Shown here in pieces: positions 23,141 to 35,274 of a stretch of 64,000 nt of DNA. The stretch's first letter is position 1. Every line of letters starts with the position of its first letter. The stretch comes from Rhynchonema sp. JSB1_4. Lineage: Eukaryota; Nematoda; Chromadorea; Monhysterida; Xyalidae. Made by a program: the position numbers and the translations under genes. Under the pieces are notes generated by a model. That model saw nothing but the letters and a program-made list of their open reading frames with translations, was not told where the DNA came from and made no database searches. The stretch lies in assembly GCA_030248065.1 (NCBI GenBank), contig JASAMV010000660.1, forward strand, positions 1-64,000, written 5' to 3'.

Positions 23141-26100
23141 TCAGACAACGGGTATGGGTCGGATGCAATAGTGTTGATATTTGCACTCAACCAATGGGCC
23201 TTCCAGGCACACCTGAACGAGAAACAAGCGTCTTCAGTTGTATGTAAGTGTGTGAAACATCAGTGAGGTTATGTGGGTTGCTAACGTCACTAGGAGTTCA
23301 GATTATGGCCGCTGAGGTACGTGAATTAACCATGTCAACCAGAACCTGAGTGAGCTCGCACGACAGCAATGGAGACTTTATGAACGTTATCAAGCCCATT
23401 GATGGATGACATTAGGACCAGGAACAAGTTATTGTGGTATAAATTGTCATGAAACACGATTGAATTATGATGATGACATTTAGCTACAATTGCCAATTTT
23501 TTATTATTGTGAAACTTCGGCATTACCTTGTCCAAACGCACACACACACGTCCACCCGGGCATCCGCGTCGCACACAATCGTCAACTGGCGCTAAAATCA
23601 TAAAAAATGTTTCATCACACTATAAGCCAATGTTGAAACATCAGCAAAACGTACAGGGATCGACACAAGCCGTGTCACGATAGTAGAATCCGTCATCTGC
23701 GCGTGGGATCTGCACCAGTTGGCATACCTCGCCAGCCACACAACCATTCATTGGGGGCAGGACACGACCCAGCATCAGGCTCTGTTGCACCGGTTGATGC
23801 TGGCATTCTGACAACAAAGAAAATCATCTTTTATTCGATGACTGCTTTGGTTGAAAAATTATACAGTCTGTTAAAGCTAAAATATGTGAAGGTGAGCTGG
23901 TGACCTACGTGACCGGGGCTATCAGTTTTCAATGAGTATGGTGGTGGGTAGGGCAACCATATATGTCGGCAAAGTTTTGCTTCACTCAATATGTGGACAA
24001 AGTTTCCACAAAACGTTCCAGGTAACCAGCATGTGATGAAATTCTGGTTTACTCTGTATACTGGGTAAGCTGTGCTTCTGACATCGCCCATGGGCTGACG
24101 AATACGACATTCTACCATCTATACTACTAAAACAGGAGGACGTATGTATGTATGTATGTCTGTGGCCCCTCCCTCGGAGGTGCGGACGGGTCAATTTTCA
24201 CGGGTAGCTTTGGGTATGCTAACGGGCCTTCGGTGGGAGGAGGGTGGCACGGCACGGGTGCGGCGCTGTAGCCGGGCCGTAGGCACGGGTCCCGTCTAGT
24301 AAATAATAAAAACGAAACTGAGCGAACTCACGAGTGTTGAGCGGTTTGCAGACGTTTTTGAAGGCACAGACTTGGAACTTGCACGGCTTGAACGCACGCA
24401 CACATATTTCGCCGAGGTTGCAGCCGCTGTTGGTGTTCAGATAGCACTCGTCTGAAAAGGAATGTTACAAAAAATATGAGTTTGCAAAAAAAAACGTTTA
24501 CATATGAAGAGGAAAATACATGCAATTTTGCAAAAAATGTTGCTTAGTGCCACCCGGGCTCGAACCGGGGACCTCTCGCGTGTCACACGAGCGTGCTAAC
24601 CACTACACCATGGCACCTGCTGCCTGTGGCTGCCCAAACTTGCTTTATAAACTTTTCAGTGTCGGTACTCTAAAAACCACGTGAAAGCAGTGGTTACTAA
24701 AACAATTTTTATTCGTGCCCCATTTGAAATTTTTTTTTAATTTAAAACATTTTTTGTTCCAGACAAAATCTGCCCAGCACGATAACAAATGAACGCTCAG
24801 AATTAAAGAAATTTTCCAATTTTGAAAGAATTAAAACATTATTTTGACGTTTGGAACGAATTTTTAAAAAAAATTAGTAACAAAATAAAAATTTGTTTTT
24901 AAAAACCACTGCATGAAAGAACAAAAAACTCCCAATGCCAAAGCACCTTCATTCTCAATGCACCGATAATAGGGAGCGCACTCTGGTTCCTTGCTGTCCT
25001 CACAGCCGTCCTTGGCGCGGAACACACACTTCTGCGTGGCCGGGCAGCCCCTGTTCGGGTCGCGGGGGTAGCACTCGTCTGAAAACGAGACCGTATTTGG
25101 TTGTCGGTAACAAACTCTATCGACAGTACATACATACAGTACATCGAATTGAGATACATATACTCTGACAATTTTTTTGGGAGAAACTTTTCAAACGCGT
25201 TGCCTGATCCGTAAAGCGCATGATGCGTGCACTGGCTATAGCGGTCACGTGACTTCTGTAGCCAGTGCACGCATAACGCGCTTTACGGATCAGGCAACGC
25301 GTTTGAAAAGTTTCTCCCAAAAGAATTGCCAGAGTATATGTTTCGAAATTTATGATGCCAGAAATTGCTGTACCAGCGTTGTGAGCCAACAACTTTGGCA
25401 TATACTTTCACGCTGGTAACAGTAAATCTAAAAGTCCTTCATCCAAGAAAGTGAACTTGAGTTGATCAAGGGCGTTCCGGACCGATCACCAAATTTGATG
25501 TTAGCCAAAGTATTTTCTGGAAAATGATCAAAGTTTCTCGATAAAAACATCACTTACTCATATCTTTGATGCATTTCATTGGCGCGTCAATGCAGTTTCC
25601 GACATCATCGTTCGTGCACTGGCTCACATCCTGCACACAACGGTGTCCCGGTTTGCAGTTGCGACGGAGGTCGCCGATTTTGCACTCGTCTTGGACAAAT
25701 TTTTCAATATTGTTTTTAATCCATAGGTTTTGGTCTAAAACTGATTAAACATCGATGGTGTAGGTACCTCTGTCGGGCATGCACTTGTTGTATCCGCCGC
25801 AGAAGGTGTTTGGACGGAAGCACGGCTCCGGCACGTAACCGCATTTCTGACCTTCCGGACATTTCGGGTAGCCGACACCGTGCGTCGTACACTGGTCTAA
25901 AATGTATTTTTTTGGTGAAATCAGTGAAATTTTTAGGTTATGTATCAATAAAAAGTAATGAGCGTATTATACTTTTATCTCCAACACATTTCATCTGCGG
26001 GATGCAGACCGCCGTTGGGTCATCTTTGCGTTTCATCGCACAATCGACGAAATCCGGTTTGCACATCTTACCTGGCTCACACGGTTTCATGTGATTGCAC

Positions 26101-29100
26101 TCGTCTGGAAAACGGGAAAGACCAAGCATTTATAGAATTGTTACTTTTTGCAATGCCTTTGGACTGCGGAAATTATTGGAAAGCTTATATACTACGGGGC
26201 CTTTAGAGACCTAATAGGTAATACATAGCTGTCAGATTCAAGTACGGCGTCAGCACATCAGCAGAACCAGCATAGAAACAGCAAAGTGATTCCGATCAGA
26301 TTTTCTATTCTGAAGCTATTGGGCCATCGAATGAAGCAAAATTACAGAAAGTCTCATCATGCATATAAAAGGAAGCATGAGGAAGAATATCAGAAGGGGA
26401 TTTGGTAAATCTGTCCGACGGGCCAATTGTTTCTGATGTACAGTGGGGTTGACAAATTTGTTCGCTTATTCAGGAGCACCTTCCTTAACATTAGGAAGCA
26501 ACTTTTTAACCACCCTATGACATTACCATTATCGTCGACGCATTTGTTGACCATAGTGCACGCATCCATGTCCATCTGATTGGTCTGACATCTCTTGGGG
26601 TTCATAGCGCCGCGCATGCACTTTTTGCCGGCCACACATGCTTTGTGGGAGTTGCACTCGTCTAAAAGTCCGCCCTCCATGACTTTCACTGCAACAAAAC
26701 GACATCCACTTGCTCTCGCACACAAAGCGGAACGGACTCAGACTGGGACTTGATGTTTCGCGCACCACGAAGCCGCAGACTGGACCTCGGGTGTTTAGCC
26801 ATGCGAGAACCGCGATATGTCGTTTCATTGCCGGGGGTTAACTTGAAATTAAAGTCGCTCGGGATTATAGGTCAAGCCCTTGTGTGTAGGTGGGTGGGTG
26901 TTTGTGTGATGGCAGTTTTATATTGTAACAAAAGCTGTGCACCATACTGTGTAGACCTGCACCATCTTTTGTGTAACGGAGCTGGCTACACTATCTTGTT
27001 CGAATCCGGCCCACTTGAATCGGTGTTCATAAAACGGCGCCAAAGTTTGTTCAGATGCACAAGGTGGGGGCGATTGCTACGAGCAGCCCAATTCTAAAAA
27101 ACCGGTCCGGCAATCCCAAACCCACGCGGCGAAACACAATTGCACTTCCCCACGCAAAAAGCTCGGTGCTCATATGCGACAGCAACCAGGGAGCGTGCGG
27201 GAGCAGCGGCATTTGGTGAATGAACCATCAAGCCATGCAGAAAGCAAAAACAGAAAATGGTGAGAACTAAAAACAACGGAATGAAGAAAAAGCTAATCAG
27301 CCGGTTGAGTGTAATGTTTCATACTCTCGTCATCAACGCATTTGTAGACCGATTGACAGGCGGCGCCCGGGCAGTTGGTCAGTGCGGTCGTGCAGATCTT
27401 GCCTGTTGCACACTTGCCCTTCCATGGACCGCACTCGTCTTGAAAATTCAGGCAACTTCGTGTTTGACGCTTCCCGGATTTGGGGTTAATGGTAGGGGAC
27501 GTTTGCTTACTGGTAATCGGTTCGCGTTGGGGTACTGTAGGTTGGTGGTAACGTAGATACAGTGCACGCTCTTTGGTGTATGATCAGGTATTGACGTCTC
27601 AGCCAATGAACAATCTTCACTGCCTGTCAGGGTAAACCGCAGATTGTGGATCAAAATATTGCTCAAAAATATTCCCCACAAAAAGAGGTTCGTTGCGTGC
27701 TGCGGGGGCACTACGAAGAGGACTGACCGTATGTTGTCACTCTGGTAACCAGTAACCAATCGTCCCTGCACCAAAAACAATTAGGTTCTTACTGGGATCC
27801 TTAGTGCAGACGAGTGGCACGCTGCAGATTGTGTCTGGTTTGCAGACAACACCGGGTTTCGGCAGACAATGAAGACCAGCCTTGCACGGACGCGTGAAAC
27901 TGCATTCATCTGTATGGCGACAGGATATCGATGATATTTCAACAAAGATTAAAGAAAAAGCGGCACTTCATGCAAATTAAAGAAGGAGTAAGAGAGAAAC
28001 CAACTGGGATCCTTTACGCAGTCGTAAATGCCGCGCTCCTGATATTGGCAGATTTCGTTTTTCTTGCACGAATTTAAGGCAGTTGGGTCGCAATTTGAGC
28101 CTATGGGATTGATTACGATCGTTATCAACGGGTTGCACAGAACGGCGGTAACATTATTCATGCAGAGATTTCCGATTATTTTGCGAGGGCATGCATATGC
28201 TTTGTAGCAGGAACAAGCACAGGTCATGCAGGATCTTTTCTGACAAAGAAAAGCAAATTTGCCTTGTGCATAAACATAGTGCGTGCTTCACAGCATACGA
28301 TGATTATCCGAGTCAGACAGCTGCCATATCGAGTTTGCAGGTTTGTTCTGGGTACCTGACACTTTTGTGGAGTGGTGTCTCGGTCCAGACAGTGAGCAGT
28401 GCACAATCATACACTGATAGCACGCGCTATGCTACAACACATGCCATCTACTATGACATTACCATACACATTAGTACCTTCATTTGGCACACAGACTCGA
28501 TTTTGGCACTTCATTCCAGGTGGGCATTTGTCCCCGGGCATACACAAGCGACTGGGGTTGGCCGCCAACGGGACGGGAGAGAAAGAGTGCCCCTGGTGGG
28601 TGTTGGGGGCACTCGGCATGCGGGGCACTGTCTCTGGCACGGGATTGAGGCTGAATGAGGTCTGCGGAAGACCCAAGCTGGTGCCCCAGATGTCGTAGCC
28701 CGCCCATATGTTGTTGTACAAGTTGTTGTAATTCCACCATTGGCAGCAGCCGACGCTCTGCAAATGGGGAATGGTTGAGTGTTACCGTACTGATAGGCAA
28801 GTGTGTTACTATGTGGCTCATCATCGTGTTGCCTGTTTTGTCACTAGAAAAGTATATGCACCCGGTGGTACTCCGGCGCTGTCAATACGCCAATTGTGGT
28901 TATAACCAAGAGAGCGCCCCGTCTTGATATCGCATCGCAACCTCCCATCCTTTGCCAAACTGCGTTCTATTGTCATCGAGGACAAGACACACTGACGGAA
29001 TTGTGCCTGATCCCAACAACTGCTTTTTATCGCTGTTTGATACAACTCCAGATCACCCGAACTCACCAATGTGGCCGCCAAAAGCACCAGAAATCGTGCC

Positions 29101-29102
29101 AT
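23141..29102 (-). CDS. Secreted multi-repeat cysteine-rich protein (one repeat per exon)
   Basis: I do not recognise this family. The model has 570 aa in 14 exons: 29102-29067 (signal peptide MARFLVLLAATL), 28757-28478 (WW/N-rich segment, then C..GDKCPPGMKC), 28100-28005, 27909-27793, 27438-27325, 26661-26527, 26104-25973, 25896-25768, 25689-25558, 25078-24947, 24451-24332, 23807-23655, 23591-23527 and 23212-23141. Nine of these exons, all phase 1-1, each encode one repeat of about 40 residues, most starting DEC or NEC. The consensus is C-x(4-9)-C-x5-C-x(6-8)-C-x(4-13)-C-x(5-6)-C. This is not EGF: the CxC pair and glycine pattern are missing. It is probably extracellular matrix, cuticle or a secreted binding protein. 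Introns host a mini-Helitron, a tRNA gene and an 82-bp-arm hairpin. Additional exons may exist between 28478 and 28100. Confidence 0.8.
24118..24299 (+). mobile_element. Mini-Helitron, copy 2
   Basis: It starts TCTATACTACTAAAACAGG and ends CACGGGTCCCGTCTAG, between host A (24117) and T (24300). It shares both ends and most of the interior with the copy at 22457 and includes a short GTAT tandem tract. It lies in an intron of the cysteine-rich repeat gene. Confidence 0.78.
24545..24617 (-). tRNA. tRNA-Val-like gene with anticodon GAC
   Basis: A full cloverleaf can be drawn on the minus strand: acceptor GGTGCCA with TGGCACT (one G-U), D arm GTGTAGTGGTTAGCAC, anticodon stem CTCGT/GCGAG, loop GTGACAC, T arm CCCGG-TTCGAGC-CCGGG, discriminator A. 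It differs at only a few positions from the tRNA-Val(CAC) at 37068, two of them in the anticodon loop (C32G and C34G). The anticodon reads GAC, which is unusual for eukaryotic Val, where AAC is the norm. It may be a functional variant or a recent pseudogene. It lies within an intron of the cysteine-rich gene, on the same strand. Confidence 0.8.
25157..25340. repeat. 184-bp hairpin element, 82-bp arms
   Basis: The left arm 25157-25238 and right arm 25259-25340 are inverted copies with a few mismatches, separated by a 20-nt loop. The ends are CATATACTCTG and CAGAGTATATG. No coding content. It lies in an intron of the cysteine-rich repeat gene. It is either a foldback MITE or a small-RNA precursor-like hairpin. 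Confidence 0.8.
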
Positions 29103-32100
29103 GTTCAGGCTCTAGTGTCGTAATTTGGCACTGAAATACATATACATACAGTACATACATAGGAATTTCAGTAATTTGAAACGTCACTTTTTCAAAAATG
29201 GATATGTACGGCATGTGGAATTGCAAAAAAGGGTGACTTTATGGTAACATTTCGAAATATCTGCGTGATAACAGCCCATCAACAAAAACGAACAAATATG
29301 GTACCCCGTGAGTTTTGACAACCTGACAGGTGACCTAAAAAGGAACGCAACGCATACCAACACATACAGTATGTATACTACTAAGGCAGTTAATTCGAAT
29401 TTGGTTTGGAAAAAAGGAAATGACAGCAAATTCAAACTTGTTTGCGATAAAAACAGGCATAAAAACATTGAATTGAGGTCGCCACCGGCATCTGCTAGAC
29501 GGTTACAACGGTAGAAGGCACGACACTTTATTACCATAAACTGAAACCGGTTACAAAAAACGTTCACGACAAGCGGAGCACGAAAAAGGTGAGTTTTAAG
29601 AAAACGACGACGTGGTTTAACTGACAGAAGTTTCGTGTTCCTTCCGACAGAAGTAAAGTTCTGAGGTTGACTGATCTAAGTTCCAACACACATCATAGTT
29701 TTACTTTGGAACTTCAGGGGTGACACTTTTTGATTAAAGTGCCCATATTGCGCAATCGCCAAAAGCAGCAACGACCCTGTCCCGGAAATATCAAGTGAAT
29801 TCGAGAATGGTCCACAATACAGCAGAAGCACTGCATAGTCGACATGAGATAAGGGTATCATTTCCATTTGTGCACTACCTAAGTTTAGTCAGGGTTGTCG
29901 GATGCTATATGTATGTAAAAACCGGTTTGGAGGTGAACACGCATTCTAGAAAGACGTGCAATTACGGTATAGTTCTAACTTTGAAAAGTGATCTCATTTT
30001 CCTTTCCGCAACCTTTTACCTTTGCGGTATACACGTGCACGTTGGGAAGCAATATTTTAATGGCGGTGTGTTGGTACAAGTGGGCACTTACAGTTAGTTA
30101 GAAACCATTATCAAACCGGCAGTTCTGTCTCTGTTTAGTTCGAAGTTGCGCATGAGACAGCGGAACGCACTACACGCGCCCTAAGTTCATCAGACGGCTG
30201 GGTTAGTTAGGGCCCTTTGCGGAACGCCCACGCTGCGGAGGGGGAGCCAGCGTCGAAAATTTTGCCAAGATCATCACAAAACAGCACATTCTCTCAGGTA
30301 TGTATGTTGATACAAAAAAACCGCCAAATATCCAGTTTACAAAATTTGCCTTGAGGGCAGCGGCAGACATTAATATGAGGCGGCTCGTCTCTTTTATGAA
30401 TACAATGCGATAACTGTACATCTTTTACGCCCTCGAAACTTGACTCAATGTTGTTGTTTGTTGACCATGTAACAGATGACATGAGGTGAGACGTGAAGTG
30501 TAGAGTACTTGTACGGTCTTGGTACACACAATTTTTAAAACAGCCTAGGCGTAAATTGACAACTTTGTCTATCTGCCTAGCACCCGTAAAATGTCAGTTT
30601 GCACTTGAAAGCAATATCAGAAAACCTTCTATGATGTTTGAAACATCAGCTCACGCGCAAGATATAGTGGGATGAGGGGAAGTGTCTTTCAAAAAATGAA
30701 AGCCGTTCATCGTACAGCCACCATGAACCGTTCATGGTGGCTGTACAACGACTGTACAGTGCAGCGTGAAATGTGGAGATGGTGACACAATTGCTCTGCT
30801 TGTCACCCGCCAGCCACACAGTTACCCATTTGCGATTTTGGACACAATGCCACCTGCAAATAAAGAGTCTTTGGGGCTGTTTTTTCATTTTGCGAAAATA
30901 TATTTTATTAGTTCTCATAAAAATAAAGTCCCAGTGCAGCCAGGTAACGGGAGACCAAGAGAAGAGAGAAGAGAAAGAGCGTGCAGTTTGCTTCGTTGGT
31001 CCCAGACTTCGACCTTGAAATGCTTTTATGTCAACGGCGGACTGTTTATGGCAAAAATCCCAGGACAGAGGGAGCAATAGATCATAATCAAGGACAGTGT
31101 TGGTGTTGGGTGTTCAAAGGGTATCAAAATTACTTTCGTGAACTTTTCAGTCGGAACCATACGATTGATGCATCAAATCCCATGAACGCTCAAATTTTTG
31201 GGATGGTGAAGTTCCACTTTGAACATTGGGTGAAAGCAAGCCTCAAAGATGTGGAGCAGTGCTTTGTGCAAAAGCAGGTGAGAGCAAGTGTAAGCCGAAA
31301 CAAATTGGGTACCATCCATAAAGTTTGAATAAAAACGTTCTTGGCCCGACCGTTCCGGGTGCAACGGATGTTTACAGGGTCATAATGCTTTTCGAACTTG
31401 TCTAGTTTTTCCAACCGGACTTGTGATTTATGGAATTCATGATTCTTGTTCGCTAACGTTGCTCCAGGACGCACACAGTGTTGTATTCGTATCCCCAAGT
31501 TACCCCCGTTTACGTACCATCTGCATAGTCAACAGATCGGACCCGAAACTTTCGTGGTAGCTGAGAGCTGGGAGGATAAACGCTGATTGAGGATCAAGCT
31601 ATGCACTGTCTTGAGAGAGCTGCTGTTACTGGGGGTTCATTATAAAGACGGTCGACTGCAGCAGAAACGTGAGGAGTAATCTGTCCACTTATGTTGTGTT
31701 CCGTGTTTTTCAAAATTCGCGCGCGTCATCAAAGCGCATTCTCTCTCTGGGTCTGGGCATGGCCTGCTAATGAAAGCAGGTGACTGATTGAATATATTAG
31801 TGCTGCTACACTGACTGTTTTGCACTGGTTTGGGCATTGAGTCCGCTCGTGGTCAGAAGCACTGTCGGCAACCTGTTCACGTGTCACGAGCTGTTGTAGT
31901 GCCGCACGAATTTTTACTAATATTCGTTCGTCTTACACGAGAAAACCGTTTCGCATGTCCTGAACTGAAGTTTGCGCGAAGCGGGCAAAGCAGAGAGTAA
32001 CCTGCAAACATGACACAAGGACATTTGAACTCACAGAATCGGACGTTTCTGAACGAATAAAAAGTGCTCTCTGCACAGTTGGGCGTACAACAGTGCAACC

Positions 32101-32756
32101 AGTCTGGGAAAACAACATGGAGTGAAGGACATACTGTACATGTATGTACTGTATCTAGTACAGCTCGCTTCGAACAACTTTTCAGGACAGATGCTGTTAA
32201 AAGTTCCATGTCAAATCGTGAAATGCATCACTCTGCAGCCCGAATATAAAAAATGGGTGCATTCTTGTTCGTGAGTGAAGAAACTCGCTCGTCGGGAAAT
32301 CAAGAGTATAAAAGAATAACCAAATAATGCATCAGAAAAAAGCGTAATGAAATACGTTGAAATTCTAAAAAATGAACATCGCAAAATTAAATAAACAGGA
32401 AAGTGTGTCCAAGATCAATGAAACGGGACTCCAAGTCAGTTTGAACTCCCACACTTTTACTGAAAAATATGACGTAAAATGTGAGCACAAGGGGGTTATT
32501 TAACAATCGCAATATTTTTACACGTGTTCGTGCCGCCAAAACCAGTTCGTGGAAAGCGGGCCGACGTTATTTGAAACTGAGATCCGTCTTTGTTGTCGCA
32601 AGCAACATTTGAGGGGTAAGCTGTGTGTAAACAAACACTAGAAAAACGGTTTTACCGATTGTTCAAGTGATGGAAATGTGAGTGAATAAGCCAATGTCAT
32701 TGAATAACTTGGCGCAAAAATTTGGAAGAAGAACGGAAAAATGTACAATAGGAATC
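29103..32756. other. 3.6-kb intergenic region
   Basis: No complete gene can be supported. It contains ATAC/GTAT-type short tandem tracts (29135-29160 and 29360-29380), a perfect 35-bp palindrome at 30712-30746, and a weak candidate exon on the minus strand at about 30300-30440 encoding VCRCPQGKFCKL. ORFs on both strands at 30646-31330 look random: no splice sites and no family resemblance. Confidence 0.45.
30712..30746. repeat. perfect 35-bp palindrome
   Basis: GTACAGCCACCATGAAC is followed by one base and then its exact inverse complement. There is no gene around it. It could form a cruciform or RNA hairpin with a very small loop. Confidence 0.85.
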
Positions 32757-34529
32757 TCAGCGCTGCAGTGACTGAAAGATACTTTTCGCCCTTTTGTAGA
32801 CTTGCACATCAGCTCTTTGAATGAATTCAATTTTTCTTCTCAACTCGGCCGAAATGGAATATTTTGTTGTGTTCTGCGTGGCGAGCAGTTTGGGATTGAA
32901 ATACTTGTTCGACCAACCCAGCTGCGCGCGCAATTTTCGCCAACATTTTGGCAATTGCTCGGAAATACAGACAAAGTCGAATTCGGTTCGCAGACTGGTG
33001 ACGACTGAGTTGAGACTTCGACGTGACCCCGTCCAGCCGAGAACTCGCGACTGAATGTTCTGTAGCGTCGCGTAACTGAAACAAGAAAAAATATGGTTGC
33101 AGTTTTGCCAGCAGTCAGAGTTTGGAAACCAGTGATCTTTGAATATGACAATAAACACGCAATGTTGAAGTGGACATCTCGGGCTTGGAGGAGCTTGGAC
33201 GGTTGGTGCTTCATTCACACACCGCTTTGTGAAACATCAGTCAGCCAGCGTGAGTGCTCGGAGCTGGAGCGGGTGCGTCTGGCATAGCGCGGACATTGGC
33301 TGGTGTTTCGCAGAATGATAATGCCAACCAACCATTAGTTGTTGGGTGAAAGTACATGGTTGTTCATCTTTTTTTTCCCAAATTAATGATTATACTCACA
33401 GATGTTTATGCTCCACGGGAATGGTCGTGTTCTTTCTGAGATTCCGGTGAACGATTTTGACGAAATGCTTGAGTTTTGGCTTCTGTCCGACCACTTTGAT
33501 GTATTCCCGGTAGATGCTCGCGTGACCTTTGGTCACGAAATGGAAGAACGAAACGAATTGGTCGACCGGATTGCGCAAAAATGTGAATTTGAAGGCGTTT
33601 TGTGACAAATATCGATGGTAAAACTGACGTGTGGCGTTGTCAGCCAGGTACAGATGGAAGAGACTCGCGTCGAAGCCGATTGATGACGCGATTTGCGTGC
33701 TGTTTGGGCAGCACTGTCTGCAAAGGGGAAAATTTTTGGATGGTTGCGTATTATGGTAAAGTGGGTGATCGCCATATCCACTTGGAGACTACCGTTACGA
33801 CAACCGCTGGGAATGGACTACGGCTTGGATTGTCTTACTTACACACAGGTTGATACGGCTCTTTGTTTCATGGCAGTTACTGATCCTACAAACCAGGGGT
33901 AAAACCAGCGCAGCGGTTGCTGAGTCAGATTCTTTATATTTCTGCAACCCCGAACCATTAAAACATCAGCTCGTTTATTCACCTGAGTCGTGCATCAGTA
34001 AACGCCGCCCAGAATATGTTGTTCAGCTGATGTTTCACAATCGGGTCATAAAGCACACAATGCTCGATGTGTCTACATGGCCAACTTTGACCCAAACATT
34101 TCATGTGATGATCATCGCAGAAACGTCGCAATTGAGCCCGAGTGATCATGCTGCCTGAATTAAAAAGGGGGCTTGGCTGAGCACGTGGTCCGAATTCCGA
34201 AAACCACGATGTCCAGGGAGCGACCGCTTTGTTATCACGTCTATTGGTTTGCGGTTCAACCTTTTTCCTATAGGGGTTACCAAGTCCTTTGCTCCTGAAT
34301 AGGCCAGGCAAGAGCACAACAGAACTTCGCAAAAATCAAATGAAACATCACTTGACGAACCAGTTTTTGGCGGTGGCAGATAGATGAACTGACGTTTTGG
34401 CCATACCGCCTGGCCAGATCGGTGCCATTTTGTGAATTTGGGACTTGTAACCAAGAAAATGTAAGTGGCGGTCAAAACGGTCAGAACTGTAATCATTAGA
34501 CGGGTCAGATGTCGAAGGCAACTGTCCAT
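32757..34529 (-). CDS. Golgi type II carbohydrate sulfotransferase
   Basis: PAPS-dependent sulfotransferase, 325 aa, four exons that close in frame: 34529-34361, 34154-33983, 33717-33400 and 33075-32757. The N-terminus has a short cytosolic part and one membrane anchor (LMITVLTVLTATYIFLV), giving type II Golgi topology. The 5'-phosphosulfate loop is LPPPKTGSMITRAQL, split across the first intron; the 3'-phosphate block is FTFLRNPVDQFVSFFHF. The C-terminal part (LGWSNKYFNPK...NTTKYSISAELRRKIEF) resembles membrane-bound HS2ST/Gal3ST-class enzymes. I cannot decide the acceptor glycan from this. NAT and NTT sequons are present. The gene is followed leftward by a long gap and is divergent from nothing nearby. 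Confidence 0.82.
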
Positions 34530-35274
34530 AACTAATGGAATTTAGCCTCGTATCCGTACTTTTTTGCGATGGGGTTAATGGGTGTGCAAAGCAGCACGTC
34601 CTACGAACATCAAAATGCTTGCTCCTTGTGTGCTTGTCCATGACGAACCGATAAGAATGTACGTGTGATAAAAACTGTGAATCTGGGATTTTCGTTCCCG
34701 AGCACTGATAACAAATGTGTATAAACCTGGTGCTGGTCCCTGTTTTTTTGCAAACGTGGCTCACAAACATAGACACTGTTGTAAATCACGCAGCCTGCCG
34801 TCCATGATGACTTGCTGATAAAAAAACCAAGTCACTTTTTTACTTTATCGGGTGCTCGAGCTTTGATCTCACCATTTTTGTTTTGTATCAAGCTTTAACG
34901 TTTCATTGCACCGCCAAATAATGTTGTTCAATGTTGTGTGTAACATTCAACCCTTTTACAGTATACATCTTCGTTTGAAAACATCGGAAACAGTTCAAGA
35001 TGGACTAATACAAAAGTGTGATGATAAGCACTCCATCAGAATCAAATATAAGCAGTGTCATACAGCAGTGGGGGGAACCAATATGATGTAACAGCAGTAC
35101 AACAATTTTAATGATATAATAATGAGGATAACAACAGAATAAAACTGTGCATAATGCAAACATGGAAGGGCATCTCAGCAAGATTTTCATGAACTGGATT
35201 AAAATAAAAGTATTTGAACATCGACGAATCAATCAATAATTCCCGATTGATCAGATCAAATCAAGCATAATCAT
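34530..35274. other. intergenic, no gene seen
   Basis: This is the region upstream of the sulfotransferase start and downstream of the LECT2-like stop, both on the minus strand. I see no exon, RNA gene or repeat family in it. Confidence 0.5.

Noticed and set aside
23655..28100. EGF-like domains suggested by DEC at each exon start
   Set aside because: The spacing lacks the CxC and Gly-rich C-terminal half of EGF and has a regular CxxxxxC in the middle instead.
30646..31330. Overlapping ORFs of 100-143 aa on both strands
   Set aside because: No splice context, no domain motif, and codon patterns look random; left as intergenic.
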